From NCBI GenBank assembly GCA_014654455.1, contig JACWCY010000001.1, positions 53,501-117,500 on the forward strand: DNA of 64,000 bases. Reading direction: 5' to 3'. Below are positions 50,122-58,729 of the stretch, piece after piece. Numbering within the stretch: position 1 is the first letter of the stretch; each line of letters starts with the position of its first letter. The notes under the pieces were generated by a model. The model did not search any database. It was not told the origin of the DNA and was given only the letters and a program-made list of their open reading frames with translations. Made by a program: the position numbers and the translations under genes. Source of the DNA: Pelagibacterales bacterium SAG-MED01. GTDB taxonomy: Bacteria > Pseudomonadota > Alphaproteobacteria > Pelagibacterales > Pelagibacteraceae.

Positions 50122-51288
50122 TTATCTTATAGGTGTATCGTCCCACTGATCTTGGTCATGAAGTTTCTTTCCCTCTGATACTAAAGTATCATCATATTGC
50201 CAAGGTGATATTTGGTGTTTTAGTGCAATTTCCATAAATTCTTTTTCTGTAATATCCATAATTTTTAAAAAATATTCTAAACTTTTTGGTTTTTTTGCAT
50301 GATATTTATCTACAAGTATCTTCCCTTCCTCCTTAGTCATTTTTCCAAGTCTTATTTCCCTAGCAACAGATTGGGCAGTTCTTCCGAAGCCTCTTTTTAC
50401 ATATTTTAACCAATCTCTAATTCCATTTACTCTGCATTCAATCTTTTCCATCCAAAATTCTGGTGGCAAACCTTCAACTTCATCTTTTTTCCAGTCTAAT
50501 TCTTTCATTATAATTTCTGTTTGCTTAGCCGGATCCCAGTTTATAAATGTTCCATAGCACAAACTTTTATATCCAATTCTTTTCAAATCCCTGAGCTTAG
50601 GATATTTAAAAGGTGCTAAGTCTCTTTCAGAAATAACGCCATCTTTAATAAATCCATACATATCTTCTGCGTTTATACCCAAGTTTATATATCTATTGAA
50701 TGACTCCTCATCTTTTTCTTCCATATTTTTTTCATCAAAATCGTAATATCCATTATATTCTGCCTGAGACTCTCCCCAAATTATAAGTGGTATATTAAAT
50801 TTAACTGCTATCTGCATTGGGTAGGCAAATATGCCAGTATGACAATGCCAACAAAAATCACCTTTTCTTTTTAATGACTCTAACATTAATTTACCTACAA
50901 TTTTCATATTAGGCTTGAATACCATGTGATCAGTTCCCAGAATCTTAAGAGTCTTTTCAATATTTTTAGTATGTTGTTCTCTAAAAAAACCATGATCAAA
51001 AGATATGACAAGTGGTTTAAGCTTATGTTTAACAACTATTTCATATAAAACATAAGTCGAATCTTTCCCTCCACTAAAGGGAACTAAACAATCATAATCT
51101 CCCTTTCCTCTAAAATCTTTCACTAGCTCTTCAAATCTTTCGGCTCTTTTGTTCCAATCTATCTTTGATTTTTGGTGTTTATGATTATTACAAACGTTAC
51201 AAACTCCTTCTTTGTCAAACTCAAAAGTCTCGTATGTTTCTGGTAACATGCAGCTAGAACAGGATTTTAAGAAAAAATTGTTACTCAT
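50122..51288 (-). CDS. N-acetyl sugar amidotransferase (WbpG/PseA family)
   Basis: CSSCMLPETYETFEFDKEGVCNVCNNHKHQK...DYDCLVPFSGGKDSTYVLYEIV...GDFCWHCHTGIFAYPMQIAVKFNIPLIIWGESQAEY. Confidence 0.92.
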   Translation of the reverse strand: MSNNFFLKSCSSCMLPETYETFEFDKEGVCNVCNNHKHQKSKIDWNKRAERFEELVKDFRGKGDYDCLVPFSGGKDSTYVLYEIVVKHKLKPLVISFDHGFFREQHTKNIEKTLKILGTDHMVFKPNMKIVGKLMLESLKRKGDFCWHCHTGIFAYPMQIAVKFNIPLIIWGESQAEYNGYYDFDEKNMEEKDEESFNRYINLGINAEDMYGFIKDGVISERDLAPFKYPKLRDLKRIGYKSLCYGTFINWDPAKQTEIIMKELDWKKDEVEGLPPEFWMEKIECRVNGIRDWLKYVKRGFGRTAQSVAREIRLGKMTKEEGKILVDKYHAKKPKSLEYFLKIMDITEKEFMEIALKHQISPWQYDDTLVSEGKKLHDQDQWDDTPIR

Positions 51289-51323
51289 AAATTCATGATT
51301 AGATTAAATTTAAATATTATCAA

Positions 51324-52082
51324 CTAAAATAATCTTAAGTTAATATTGTAACTTTTAAGATATGCTTTGGCTCTTATAGGGTTGCTATCAGTAAAATTAA
51401 ATAAGCTTCCACATGCAACCGCACTTATATTAGAATTTTGAAAAATATTCTTTATTTGATCATAATTGCCAATACCACCAGAAAATATTATAGGCACAGT
51501 AGTTAAATCATTAACTTTTTGTGCAAGCTCATAATCAGGACCTTTCATTGTCCCTTCACAATCAATTGAATTTATCATTACCTCTCCTATATCGTTATCC
51601 ATCAATTTTTTTAGATGGTTTTCTAGAGAAATTTTCTCAATTTTTTTTCCACAATTTGAAACTAACTTGAGATTTCCATCAACTTTTTTTACATCAATAC
51701 TTGCTACAACTGCTTGTCTTCCAAATTTCTCAGCAATATTTTTTATTAAGCTGTAGTTTTCATAACACGCTGAATTAATTACAATTTTATCAGCACCATT
51801 TTTAATAATCTTTGTTGCATCTTCAATTGATTTAATACCACCACCGGCTGTTATAGGAATAAAACACTCTTTTGAAATTTCTTTTAAAAAAAAAATTAAT
51901 TTTGATAAAAATTTATTATCTCTATTAATATTTAGTAAAATTAATTCATCAGCATCTGAATCATTAAATATTTTTGCTGTAGAAATTGGGTCACCTACAT
52001 CTTTAAACGAATTAAAATTAATTGTTTTAACAAATCTATCATCTAAAATTAATAACAAAGGTATAATTCTTTTTTTTAACAT
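51324..52082 (-). CDS. hisF: HisF-like cyclase-fold partner of the sugar amidotransferase
   Basis: KRIIPLLLILDDRFVKTINFNSFKDVGDPISTAKIFNDSDADELILLNI...ITAGGGIKSIEDATKIIKNGADKIVINSACYEN...PIIFSGGIGNYDQI. Confidence 0.9.
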   Translation of the reverse strand: MLKKRIIPLLLILDDRFVKTINFNSFKDVGDPISTAKIFNDSDADELILLNINRDNKFLSKLIFFLKEISKECFIPITAGGGIKSIEDATKIIKNGADKIVINSACYENYSLIKNIAEKFGRQAVVASIDVKKVDGNLKLVSNCGKKIEKISLENHLKKLMDNDIGEVMINSIDCEGTMKGPDYELAQKVNDLTTVPIIFSGGIGNYDQIKNIFQNSNISAVACGSLFNFTDSNPIRAKAYLKSYNINLRLF

Positions 52083-52708
52083 TAAATATTCCAGTTACAA
52101 AAATTTTCCAAAATTTTAAGACCGTTTTTAGAACTTTTTTCGGGATGAAATTGAAATCCAACCACATTGTTGTTTATTACAATTGAGGGAAAATTATCTA
52201 AATATTTTGTTTCAGCATACAAACACTCTTTGTTTCTCAGTTTCATTTGATATGAATGAACAAAATAAAAGTTACTTTTATTTTGAATTCCTTTCAAAAT
52301 ACTGTGATTTTTAATAATATTAATTTCATTCCAGCCAATATGAGGTAAATAAAACATTTTTGAATTATCTGTTTTCATTAAATCTACAGATGCTTTTATG
52401 AAGTTTAATCCTTTACTCTTTTTATTCTCGAAGCCTTCAGTCGCAAGAAATTGCATTCCAAGACAAATACCTAATAAAGGTTTTCCTTTATTTACATAAT
52501 CATTTAACTGTAATTGAAAATTTTCATTATTAAAATATTCATCTGATATATTTGAAAATGAGCCAACCCCAGGAATAATTAAGTGAGAAATCTTGTTTAG
52601 TTTTTTTTCTTCATTAATTTTTATAATATTAAAATCAAAACCTAAATTATAAACTGCACTTGAAACAGATGTTAAATTACATATTTCTAAATCCAATATG
52701 CCAATCAT
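52082..52708 (-). CDS. hisH: HisH-like glutamine amidotransferase
   Basis: LIIPGVGSFSNI...KPLLGICLGMQFLATEGFE...FYFVHSYQM...VVGFQFHPEKSSKNGLKILENF. Confidence 0.94.
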   Translation of the reverse strand: MIGILDLEICNLTSVSSAVYNLGFDFNIIKINEEKKLNKISHLIIPGVGSFSNISDEYFNNENFQLQLNDYVNKGKPLLGICLGMQFLATEGFENKKSKGLNFIKASVDLMKTDNSKMFYLPHIGWNEINIIKNHSILKGIQNKSNFYFVHSYQMKLRNKECLYAETKYLDNFPSIVINNNVVGFQFHPEKSSKNGLKILENFCNWNI

Positions 52709-52710
52709 AA

Positions 52711-53259
52711 TTATAAGACTTTACCAAAAATTAATTTATCAACTCTTTTTTTTTTAAAAACAAATTGTTTTTTTAATATACCTTCAAGTTTAAAACTGTT
52801 TTTTATTAAAACTTTTTTAGATGGAAGATTATTTGCATAAACACTTGCAATAATTTTTTTCAGTTTAAATTTATTTTTTGCTAATTTACAAATTTCTCTT
52901 ATAGCTGAAGTCGCTATTCCTTTTCTATGCAAAGATTTATCTCCAATGAAATAACCAATTTCAGCAGTTTTATGTATAAAATTTATTGGACCAATCTTTA
53001 TATTTCCAACATGTGCCCATTCTTTTTTTTTATCTTTAATATTAATTGTATACAAAAATTCATTTTTAGATTTCACCTTATCTTTAATGTAATTATAAAT
53101 TTTTATTTTTGTATTTTTAACAAATCTTTGCTCTGTAAATTCTATTATCTCACTAGTATTCATCCACTTAATATATTTTTCAGATATCATTTTGATAGTA
53201 AATCTAGACAATTTAACTCTAGGCAACACTATTTCTACTTTAAAGTAATTTTTTTTCAT
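52711..53259 (-). CDS. GNAT-family N-acetyltransferase (PseH-like)
   Basis: WAHVGNIKIGPINFIHKTAEIGYFIGDKSLHRKGIATSAIREICKLAKNKFKLKKIIASVYANNLPSKKVLIKNSFKLEGIL. Confidence 0.88.
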   Translation of the reverse strand: MKKNYFKVEIVLPRVKLSRFTIKMISEKYIKWMNTSEIIEFTEQRFVKNTKIKIYNYIKDKVKSKNEFLYTINIKDKKKEWAHVGNIKIGPINFIHKTAEIGYFIGDKSLHRKGIATSAIREICKLAKNKFKLKKIIASVYANNLPSKKVLIKNSFKLEGILKKQFVFKKKRVDKLIFGKVL

Positions 53260-53266
53260 CTCAATT

Positions 53267-53383
53267 TTATAATCTTTTAACTCTTTCAGCTAGCTCTTCT
53301 ATAAACAATTTATGGATTATATAAAAACGTTTTGTATCTTTGTAATTAGTAATAATTAAAACTTCGGTTCTATCTAGTGACAT
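53267..53383 (-). CDS. 38-aa orphan small ORF (possible gene remnant)
   Basis: MSLDRTEVLIITNYKDTKRFYIIHKLFIEELAERVKRL*; starts directly after the stop of 53384..54700; not in the supplied track. Confidence 0.4.
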   Translation of the reverse strand: MSLDRTEVLIITNYKDTKRFYIIHKLFIEELAERVKRL

Positions 53384-54700
53384 TTAGTTTAATCTGGGTA
53401 AACCCATAATACTTTCTTTAGTTTTTAAAAAGTCTGATACTTTTCTTCCATTCTCGCATTGATGAATTTTTTCAAAAATCTTTTCTAAATTATCATAATA
53501 TTTATTTAGGATAGATTTTTTATGATCTATTGATACATAAAATGTATCGGTAGCTAAAATATTTTTTTTTAACATTTCTTGTGTTATTAATGTTTTGTAT
53601 GCATTTGATTTGTCTGAAAGAATTTTGAATTGAGCTAATGCATTTAAACCCGATATCTCAATTGAAATATTTTTTAGTTTAGCTATTTCTTTCCATGTTT
53701 TTTTTATATCTTTTCCAATTTGGTCAATTATTTTCCATGATTTTAACTCGTTCATGACATCGAGAGTTGCTAAAGCAGCAACGGATCCTATTTTTTCAGT
53801 CCAAAAAGTACTACTAATGAATGTGTTTTGTGCATGTTCCATCACTTCTTTTTTGCCAACTATTGCAGTAATTGCGTATCCATTTCCTAGTGCTTTACCA
53901 AACATTGCTACATCTGGAATAACCTTATAATGTTTATGTAACCCACCAAATGTCTTTCTAAATCCAGAAGTACATTCATCAAATATTAAAACAATTCCTT
54001 TTTTTGTTGCTAAATCTCTAACTTTATTAAGAAAATTGTTTTTAGGCTCAATATTTCTATAAACTTCCATTTTTATTGTTCCAACTTTGTTTTTTTCAAC
54101 TATTTTTTTAAGTTCTTCAAAGTCATTGTACTCAAATGGAAAAACTGTATTTTTTAAAACTTTTGGAACACCATCTGTTTGTAAATTTTTTATTAGATGA
54201 GAATTTAAATTGTTTTTATTCTGTAAGTTAGAAGATAAATACCAGTCATGCCATCCATGATATCCACATACAGCAACCCCATCTTTTCCTGATGCTGCTC
54301 TGGATATTCTAATTGCTATTGAGTTAGCTTCTCCTCCACTTCTAGCAAATTTAGCCATATCAAAATGAGGATGAATTTTTAATAATTTTTCAGTAAGAGC
54401 AATCTCCTCTGGACTATTCAATGTCGACATATTTCCATTTTTTAAGGCTTTGATTACCTTAGAATCAACTCTTGAATTACTATAACCTAAAATATTTGTA
54501 CCAATCCCCATTAAAGAACAGTCAACAAATTCATTATTGTCTAAATCCCAAATTCTACAATCTTTTGCTTTTTTATAATAAGTGGGCCATACATTTGGTA
54601 AAAAACGATCAGGATTTTTTGATAAAAGCATATTTCCTGATGGAATTATTTTTTTTGCCCTATTCCATAATTTTTGACCTGTGTTTTTTCTTTTTGCCAT
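53384..54700 (-). CDS. class III aminotransferase (glutamate-1-semialdehyde aminomutase-like)
   Basis: WDLDNNEFVDCSLMGIGTNILGYSN...FARSGGEANSIAIRISRAASGKDGVAVCGYHGWHDW...LIFDECTSGFRKTFGG...FGKALGNGYAITAIVG. Confidence 0.92.
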   Translation of the reverse strand: MAKRKNTGQKLWNRAKKIIPSGNMLLSKNPDRFLPNVWPTYYKKAKDCRIWDLDNNEFVDCSLMGIGTNILGYSNSRVDSKVIKALKNGNMSTLNSPEEIALTEKLLKIHPHFDMAKFARSGGEANSIAIRISRAASGKDGVAVCGYHGWHDWYLSSNLQNKNNLNSHLIKNLQTDGVPKVLKNTVFPFEYNDFEELKKIVEKNKVGTIKMEVYRNIEPKNNFLNKVRDLATKKGIVLIFDECTSGFRKTFGGLHKHYKVIPDVAMFGKALGNGYAITAIVGKKEVMEHAQNTFISSTFWTEKIGSVAALATLDVMNELKSWKIIDQIGKDIKKTWKEIAKLKNISIEISGLNALAQFKILSDKSNAYKTLITQEMLKKNILATDTFYVSIDHKKSILNKYYDNLEKIFEKIHQCENGRKVSDFLKTKESIMGLPRLN

Positions 54701-54739
54701 TTTTTAATACAAATTTCTAATTTAATTAAATAAAACAGT

Positions 54740-55456
54740 TTATTTAATTGCCAAAAAAACCTCAAAACAAACAAATTTGGCAACAGTAGAAATATCTTTA
54801 AAACCTGCTCTTTTTAAAAGTTCTAAATTTCCTTTTGTGGAAAATGGATCCAAAACACCTTTTAAGCTTTTTGTTTTAGAATTAATTTCTTCATTAGAAA
54901 AACCATTATTATATTTCCACTCTTTATATATTTCATTCATCATATCTTGTGTACGTGCATCATATGACCTTACTTTTTCAGCAAAGAAGAATGCCCCACC
55001 CCAATTTAAATTTTTATATATTTTATTTATCATTGCTTGTCTGTAATTTTGATTAATAAACTGCAAGGTGTAAAAAGAAATAGTAAAATCATTTTTTTTC
55101 AACTTTAATTTTTTTATATCTTTATTCAAAAATTCAATATTTTTAATTTTATTATACTTTTTTGCATACGTTATCATTTGCTTTACTATATCAATTCCAT
55201 AATATTTGACATTTTTTTTTGCTTTATGTCTTATTGCAATTTGTTTTAAAAAAGATCCTGTTGAGCATCCAATATCGTAAATAATAGAATTTTCTTTAAC
55301 AAAGTAATCAGATAATTCTTTACACAACCATTGTGAGTCTTTGTACATTGGTACTGATTTTTTTATATGGTTATCAAATTTTGGAGCAATATTTTTACCA
55401 AAAGACCATGAGGCTTTTTTGGAGAAAATATTTTTATCTATTTTAATTTTTGACAT
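54740..55456 (-). CDS. CmoA-like SAM-dependent methyltransferase
   Basis: IIYDIGCSTGSFLKQIA...ISFYTLQFINQNYRQAMINKIYKNLNWGGAFFFAEKV...KYNNGFSNEEINSKTKSLKGVL; start MSKIKI at 55456 preferred because the tracked 55534 start lies in the palindrome. Confidence 0.8.
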   Translation of the reverse strand: MSKIKIDKNIFSKKASWSFGKNIAPKFDNHIKKSVPMYKDSQWLCKELSDYFVKENSIIYDIGCSTGSFLKQIAIRHKAKKNVKYYGIDIVKQMITYAKKYNKIKNIEFLNKDIKKLKLKKNDFTISFYTLQFINQNYRQAMINKIYKNLNWGGAFFFAEKVRSYDARTQDMMNEIYKEWKYNNGFSNEEINSKTKSLKGVLDPFSTKGNLELLKRAGFKDISTVAKFVCFEVFLAIK

Positions 55457-55527
55457 ATTTTTTTTATTATTATTCAAATAATCTAAATAATAATATTTTA
55501 AATATTGAAAAAAGCTATTTTCAATAC

Positions 55528-55544
55528 TGTTCAATAATTGAACA
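55528..55544. promoter_or_regulatory. palindrome TGTTCAAT-A-ATTGAACA, candidate operator copy 2
   Basis: Between divergent 54740..55456(-) and the wHTH regulator 55588..55899(+); identical core to the 41173 copy. Confidence 0.78.
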
Positions 55545-55587
55545 ATATGCTAAACATAACACTGATTTTTAAATAAAAAACAAAATT

Positions 55588-55899
55588 ATGAGCAAAAAAC
55601 AAAATTATTTGGATATATTAAGATCAATCCAAAAAGAACCTGAAATTACGCAGAGAAAAATGGCAACAAGTCTGGGCTTTAGTCTTGGAAAACTAAGTTA
55701 TTGTTTAAAAAGTCTTCAGCAAAAAGGTTATGTTAAAATAAATAATTTTAAAAAAAGTAAAAAAAAATTAGGATATATATATAAACTTACACCATCAGGA
55801 ATTTCAGAAAAAACAAAACTAACTATAAATTTTATGAAAAGAAAAATGATAGAATATGAGGAACTTAAAAAAGAATTAGATGATACAAAAAATAAATAA
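55588..55899 (+). CDS. MarR/wHTH EPS-associated transcriptional regulator
   Basis: LDILRSIQKEPEITQRKMATSLGFSLGKLSYCLKSLQQKGYVKINNFKKSKKKLGYIYKLTPSGISEKTKLTINFMKRKMIEYEELKKEL. Confidence 0.9.
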   Translation: MSKKQNYLDILRSIQKEPEITQRKMATSLGFSLGKLSYCLKSLQQKGYVKINNFKKSKKKLGYIYKLTPSGISEKTKLTINFMKRKMIEYEELKKELDDTKNK

Positions 55900-55904
55900 A
55901 TTTA

Positions 55905-56696
55905 TTATTTTATTATTGCTCTAATGGTATATTTTTTATTTATTTCATAAATACTATTTAAATAAACGACTTTAAATTTCAATTTTTTTAAAAACATATT
56001 TAGCGATTTTAAACTAAAAATATTATAATGTTCTAAAAAAAATTCTTGTCTGTTATACCCATCTTTACATGCCGCAGAGTCAGGAACTTCGATATAAATT
56101 TTTCCATCTTTTTTAAGTAAAGATTTATATAATCTTAAAATTTTTTTAATCTCACTCAAATTAAAATGTTCTAGAACTTTATTGAATGTTATTAAATCAT
56201 ACTTCTTTTTAATTTTTTTGATTTTTTTGATATCATTTGAAACTAAATTAAGAAACTTACTTTTTAAAAAATTTATCATATTTCTATCACTTTCAATACA
56301 ATCCATTTTAAATCCACATTTCACCATTTCAAAAGGAAAGATTCCAAATCCACTACCAACATCTAAAACTTGTGAATTTTTTTTAATTTTTTTTTCTAAA
56401 AAATTTACTCTTTTTAAATTAGAAGATTTTTTTTTATTTTTTCTTATTTTTTCAAATTTTTTTTCAATATTTTTATGAGAGTAATTTGAATAGTTTTTTT
56501 TATATACTTTTTCTAAAAATTTTGAATATTTGTGTATGTTGTAATAATGTCCACATTCACAAGCATAAAGTGACCTTGAATAATTTTTTTTATTCTCCAA
56601 TCCAAATAAATTTTCACCTTTATTTTTTTTTTTAAATTTTTTAATTAATTTAATTTCCGATTTATTGCAAATTTTACATTTTAATGAAAAATTCAT
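55905..56696 (-). CDS. SAM-dependent methyltransferase with N-terminal Zn-ribbon-like Cys motif
   Basis: CKICNKSE...YACECGHYY; QVLDVGSGFGIFPFEMVKCGFKMDCIESD...ITFNKVLEHFNLSEIKKILRLYKSLLKKDGKIYIEVPD. Confidence 0.85.
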   Translation of the reverse strand: MNFSLKCKICNKSEIKLIKKFKKKNKGENLFGLENKKNYSRSLYACECGHYYNIHKYSKFLEKVYKKNYSNYSHKNIEKKFEKIRKNKKKSSNLKRVNFLEKKIKKNSQVLDVGSGFGIFPFEMVKCGFKMDCIESDRNMINFLKSKFLNLVSNDIKKIKKIKKKYDLITFNKVLEHFNLSEIKKILRLYKSLLKKDGKIYIEVPDSAACKDGYNRQEFFLEHYNIFSLKSLNMFLKKLKFKVVYLNSIYEINKKYTIRAIIK

Positions 56697-56808
56697 ATTT
56701 TGAATAAATTGAGTTTTTTAAAACTATATTTTAAATTAAACAAAATTTGGATAATAATCAAAGTTTCTTAATTTAATTTTGTTCAAGTCAATATTTTCTT
56801 TTTTTCAT

Positions 56809-58512
56809 TTAATTTTTTTTAAGCTTGTAGTTTCCAATATACAATACATCAAGCCCTGACAAATAAAAATTTTTTAAAGCATCTTGAACTGAGCATACCA
56901 TTGGCTCGCCTTGCACATTAAAGCTAGTGTTTAATAATATTGGTATATCTGTTTTATTATAAAAAGATCCAATTAATTTATAAAATAGTGCATTTGAATT
57001 TTTATTAACTGTTTGTAGTCTACCCGAGCCATCTACATGTGTTACTGATGGTAGATATTTTATTTTATCTTTTTTTATCATCAAAGTATTTTCCATAAAA
57101 TAACTTGTTTGAACATTCTCAAAGTATTCTTTTGTTTTCTCTTCAAGTATCGCAGGTGCAAATGGTCTAAATTTTTCTCTATATTTAACAAATTTATTTA
57201 TTTTATCTTTGATTAAGGGGTTTCTTGGATCAGCCAAAATTGATCTATTTCCTAAAGCTCGATCTCCAAATTCAAGTCTTCCTTGAAACCAGGCAATAAT
57301 TTTTCCAGAAATTATTGAATTTGTTGCATCGTTACAAATATCTTCTTTATATTCAAACTTTAATTTAAATTTTTTTAATACCTCTAAAATCTGATTATTA
57401 GAATATGAAGGTCCTAAATAATTATTTTTAAAATTAATTTTATATGATTTATTAAATAAGCTATTTACAAATAAAGCAGCACCAGTCCCAGCACCACTAT
57501 CATCTGGTACAGGTGGAACAAAAAGTTTTTTAAAATTTGTTTTTTTTAAAATTTTACCATTAGCAACACAATTAAGAGCACATCCACCTGCAATTACAAG
57601 GTTACTTGACTTATTTTTTTTACTTAAAGAAATTATCAATGAAAGATAAATTTTTTCAAATATTTTTTGTGCTGCATAAGCAATATTATAATAATCTTTG
57701 GTCAAATTTTTCCCTAGTTTATTTTTATTAATACCCAAATAATTCTCTAAATTTTTGTTTACATATCCTGGTCTATGAAACATGTAATGATTGAAATATT
57801 TGAGTTTTAAAAAAAACTCTCCTTTGGAATTAAATTCAATAAGTTTCTCGATTTTATTTTCATATATTGAAGATTTTCCATATGAGCTAGCTCCCATTAA
57901 TTTCCATTCTTCACTTTGAGGTTTAAATCCACAAAATTCTGTAAATGTAGAATAAAAAGAACCTAGAGAATGTGGAAATTTTTGTTCAAAAATTTTTTTT
58001 ATTTTATTTTTTTTTCCGCTATAAAAACCTAAACATTGTTCTTCTCCAAAAGCATCAACTGTTAAGATTGATGACTCGTTAAAAGAAGATAAAAAATAAT
58101 TACAAGCGTGGCTTAAATGATGATTAACAAAATAAATTTTAATTATTTTTCCATTTTCCAATTCAAGTTCCTGTATAAAAAAATCCTTATTTATTTTTTT
58201 AATATCTTTCATCAAATGATTTAGGGTGCTGTGTAAAATAGATGGAATATAAGTTAAATTTTCTGAGTTATTATTATCAAACTTTTCCAAATTGATTAGT
58301 GGATTCCAAGAAATGGCTATTGCATCAATCTCTTCAAACTTAATATTAGCTTTTTCAAGACAAAATTTAATTGCTTTGTTTGGAAATTTTCTTGTTCTTT
58401 TTTCTCTTATAAGTCTTTCTTCCTCAACAGCTGCTATTAACTCATTGTTGCAAATTATTGAGGCTGAAGTATTAAAACCAATGGCATTGAGTCCAAGAAT
58501 ATATTTTTTCAT
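56809..58512 (-). CDS. NodU/CmcH-family carbamoyltransferase
   Basis: ILGLNAIGFNTSASIICNNELIAAVEEERLIREKRTRKFPNKAIKFCLE...HHLSHACNYFLSSFNESSILTVDAFGE...IAGGCALNCVANGKIL...FGDRALGNRSILADPR. Confidence 0.95.
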   Translation of the reverse strand: MKKYILGLNAIGFNTSASIICNNELIAAVEEERLIREKRTRKFPNKAIKFCLEKANIKFEEIDAIAISWNPLINLEKFDNNNSENLTYIPSILHSTLNHLMKDIKKINKDFFIQELELENGKIIKIYFVNHHLSHACNYFLSSFNESSILTVDAFGEEQCLGFYSGKKNKIKKIFEQKFPHSLGSFYSTFTEFCGFKPQSEEWKLMGASSYGKSSIYENKIEKLIEFNSKGEFFLKLKYFNHYMFHRPGYVNKNLENYLGINKNKLGKNLTKDYYNIAYAAQKIFEKIYLSLIISLSKKNKSSNLVIAGGCALNCVANGKILKKTNFKKLFVPPVPDDSGAGTGAALFVNSLFNKSYKINFKNNYLGPSYSNNQILEVLKKFKLKFEYKEDICNDATNSIISGKIIAWFQGRLEFGDRALGNRSILADPRNPLIKDKINKFVKYREKFRPFAPAILEEKTKEYFENVQTSYFMENTLMIKKDKIKYLPSVTHVDGSGRLQTVNKNSNALFYKLIGSFYNKTDIPILLNTSFNVQGEPMVCSVQDALKNFYLSGLDVLYIGNYKLKKN

Positions 58513-58727
58513 TTATTCATATCCATTAAAATTTTAGCATTTATAAATTTAAATAAGAAATTTGAATTTTTACTTATCATGTCTTTATCATTTAAAATAT
58601 CTAAAATTTTTTTCTTACTTGTTATTGAATAAATTGATGATTTTTTTTTGACAAAATTAAGTATACTTTTAGACTTAAAATCTAATAATTTATCTGGTGA
58701 TATATTAAAACCTACAATTCTACACAT
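58509..58727 (-). CDS. 72-aa hypothetical ORF beginning MCRIVGF
   Basis: Overlaps the carbamoyltransferase start; N-terminus vaguely resembles class II amidotransferases (MCGIVGF). Confidence 0.4.
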   Translation of the reverse strand: MCRIVGFNISPDKLLDFKSKSILNFVKKKSSIYSITSKKKILDILNDKDMISKNSNFLFKFINAKILMDMNK

Positions 58728-58729
58728 CT

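Noticed and set aside
54740-55534. Upstream start (MNSIENSFFQYL...) for the CmoA-like gene
   Set aside because: That start lies inside the 55528-55544 palindrome; MSKIKIDKNIF at 55456 fits the family and leaves a promoter region
56182-56478. 98-aa plus-strand ORF
   Set aside because: Antisense to a methyltransferase with clear motifs; Phe/Leu-rich artefact
56777-56796. Possible fourth operator-like site (TTTTGTTCAAGTCAATATTT)
   Set aside because: Only the left arm (TGTTCAA) matches; no inverted right arm
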